In this document: piece after piece, positions 63,446 through 64,000 of the stretch
Position numbering within the stretch: position 1 is the stretch's first letter
Layout: each line of letters opens with the position of its first letter
Source: an uncultured Rhodospirillales bacterium
Lineage (GTDB): Bacteria; Pseudomonadota; Alphaproteobacteria; Acetobacterales; Acetobacteraceae
DNA: 64,000 nucleotides
Assembly (NCBI GenBank): GCA_903928895.1
Contig: CAIYSR010000152.1
Location: forward strand, 1 to 64,000
Direction of reading: 5' to 3'
Translations under genes and position numbers: made by a program
Notes under the pieces: generated by a model
What the model was told of the DNA's origin: nothing
What the model saw: only the letters and a program-made list of their open reading frames with translations
Database searches by the model: none

Positions 63446-64000
63446 GAACGGCGAACCTCTCCCTCCCCACCTCCGCGCCCTCGCAGCGCCCACCGCCACT
63501 GCTCTGACCGCCTTCATCGCCAGCGTCATCGCCCTCATCGCCCACGCCTTCGTCAAATACCCCACTCTTGTCCTGCACATCATCCCGATCTGCACCCGCC
63601 TCCGGCGCGCCGAAATCCGCTTCGCCCGCCTCATGGCCCGCGTCGCAGCCGGCATCGCCCCGCGCCCTTCTCGTGCCGCCTCCCCCCGCCCCGCCTCCCC
63701 CCGTCGCGCCCCGCGCGCCCTCCTCAACCTCCCGCGCCGCCGCGCCTGGCTGCTCCACATCATGCAGCCCCATCCCTTGCGCCACGAAGCCGCCATCGCC
63801 GGCACCCGCTTCGAATATCTCCTCGCCCAGCCCGGCGTCGCCGACCTGCTCGCCGCCGTCCCCCGCGCGCACCGCATCCTCAACCCGCTCCGCCATTTCC
63901 TCGGCCTGCCTCGGGTTCCCGTACCGCGCATTCGCCCAGCTTGCGCCGAAACCGAACCGCCGGCGCCTTGCGCGCCCCCCGCGCCGCCCCGCGCCCGCCA
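63444..64000 (+). CDS. Hypothetical membrane protein, open at the right edge
   Basis: The frame starts MNGEPLPPHLRALAAPTATA and is open to the window end, over 185 residues. A hydrophobic helix follows (LTAFIASVIALIAHAFVKY), then Arg/Pro-rich sequence and RRRAWLLHIMQPHPLRHEAA IAGTRFEYLLAQPGVADLLA. No family is recognised. The stop lies outside the window. Codon use is high-GC and consistent with coding. Confidence 0.55.
   Translation, partial: MNGEPLPPHLRALAAPTATALTAFIASVIALIAHAFVKYPTLVLHIIPICTRLRRAEIRFARLMARVAAGIAPRPSRAASPRPASPRRAPRALLNLPRRRAWLLHIMQPHPLRHEAAIAGTRFEYLLAQPGVADLLAAVPRAHRILNPLRHFLGLPRVPVPRIRPACAETEPPAPCAPPAPPRAR

Overview
The window is high-GC DNA from an alphaproteobacterium, most probably a member of the Acetobacteraceae. 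The reasons are the ruvCAB / ybgC-tolQRAB-pal-cpoB / tilS-ftsH-folP-glmM gene order, a 6S RNA gene between zapA and the 5-formyltetrahydrofolate cyclo-ligase gene, a glycolate oxidase operon, and short A/T-rich hairpin repeats scattered between genes. The family call is inference; no rRNA or tRNA gene is visible to confirm it.

Positions 1-2700 look like a decayed accessory patch. They hold the tail of an unidentified (perhaps transposase) gene at the left edge, a frameshifted copy of an A/T-rich orphan gene (114-363), an exported PEP-CTERM protein between two direct repeats, a decayed SRAP gene and the intact orphan gene. An intact SRAP peptidase gene follows at 3133. Positions 3997-8646 are an oxidoreductase operon: a 2-hydroxyacid dehydrogenase and two near-duplicate GMC flavoproteins flanking a gluconate-dehydrogenase-subunit-3-like protein.

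Positions 8711-23466 hold a TPR protein, glcDEF (glycolate oxidation), rpmJ, an SnoaL-like protein, an ABC-F ATPase with a candidate regulatory leader peptide, a PLP enzyme, a methyltransferase-like protein, oxyR, an EAL-domain phosphodiesterase candidate, an SbmA/YddA-type ABC transporter and a MAPEG protein. Positions 23899-34574 hold trpS, a three-gene MotA/MotB/OmpA-like envelope set, the EF-P modification set (epmB-efp with divergent epmA), an inositol monophosphatase, a lipoprotein, thiE and a class I aldolase. Positions 34637-37563 hold zapA, 6S RNA, the cyclo-ligase, a probable toxin-antitoxin pair whose toxin appears frameshifted, and a YmdB-type phosphoesterase.

Positions 37856-53817 are a long run of core genes on the plus strand: yebC, ruvCAB, the Tol-Pal envelope system with an extra secreted TolA C-terminal-domain protein, tilS, ftsH, folP, glmM and thiD. 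Positions 53840-61252 hold an MFS transporter, an HTH regulator with a degenerate shikimate-kinase-like domain, an AI-2E family permease and an oligopeptide-type ABC transporter (two permeases, two ATPases), the last ATPase gene with a one-base poly-C frameshift. The right end holds a lower-GC HEPN-domain gene that looks acquired, a small conserved-type protein and an open-ended membrane protein gene.

The strongest candidates for new biology are the leader peptide upstream of the ABC-F gene, the HEPN gene with its RxxxxH motif, the duplicated orphan family at the left end, and the secreted TolA-domain protein inside the tol operon.
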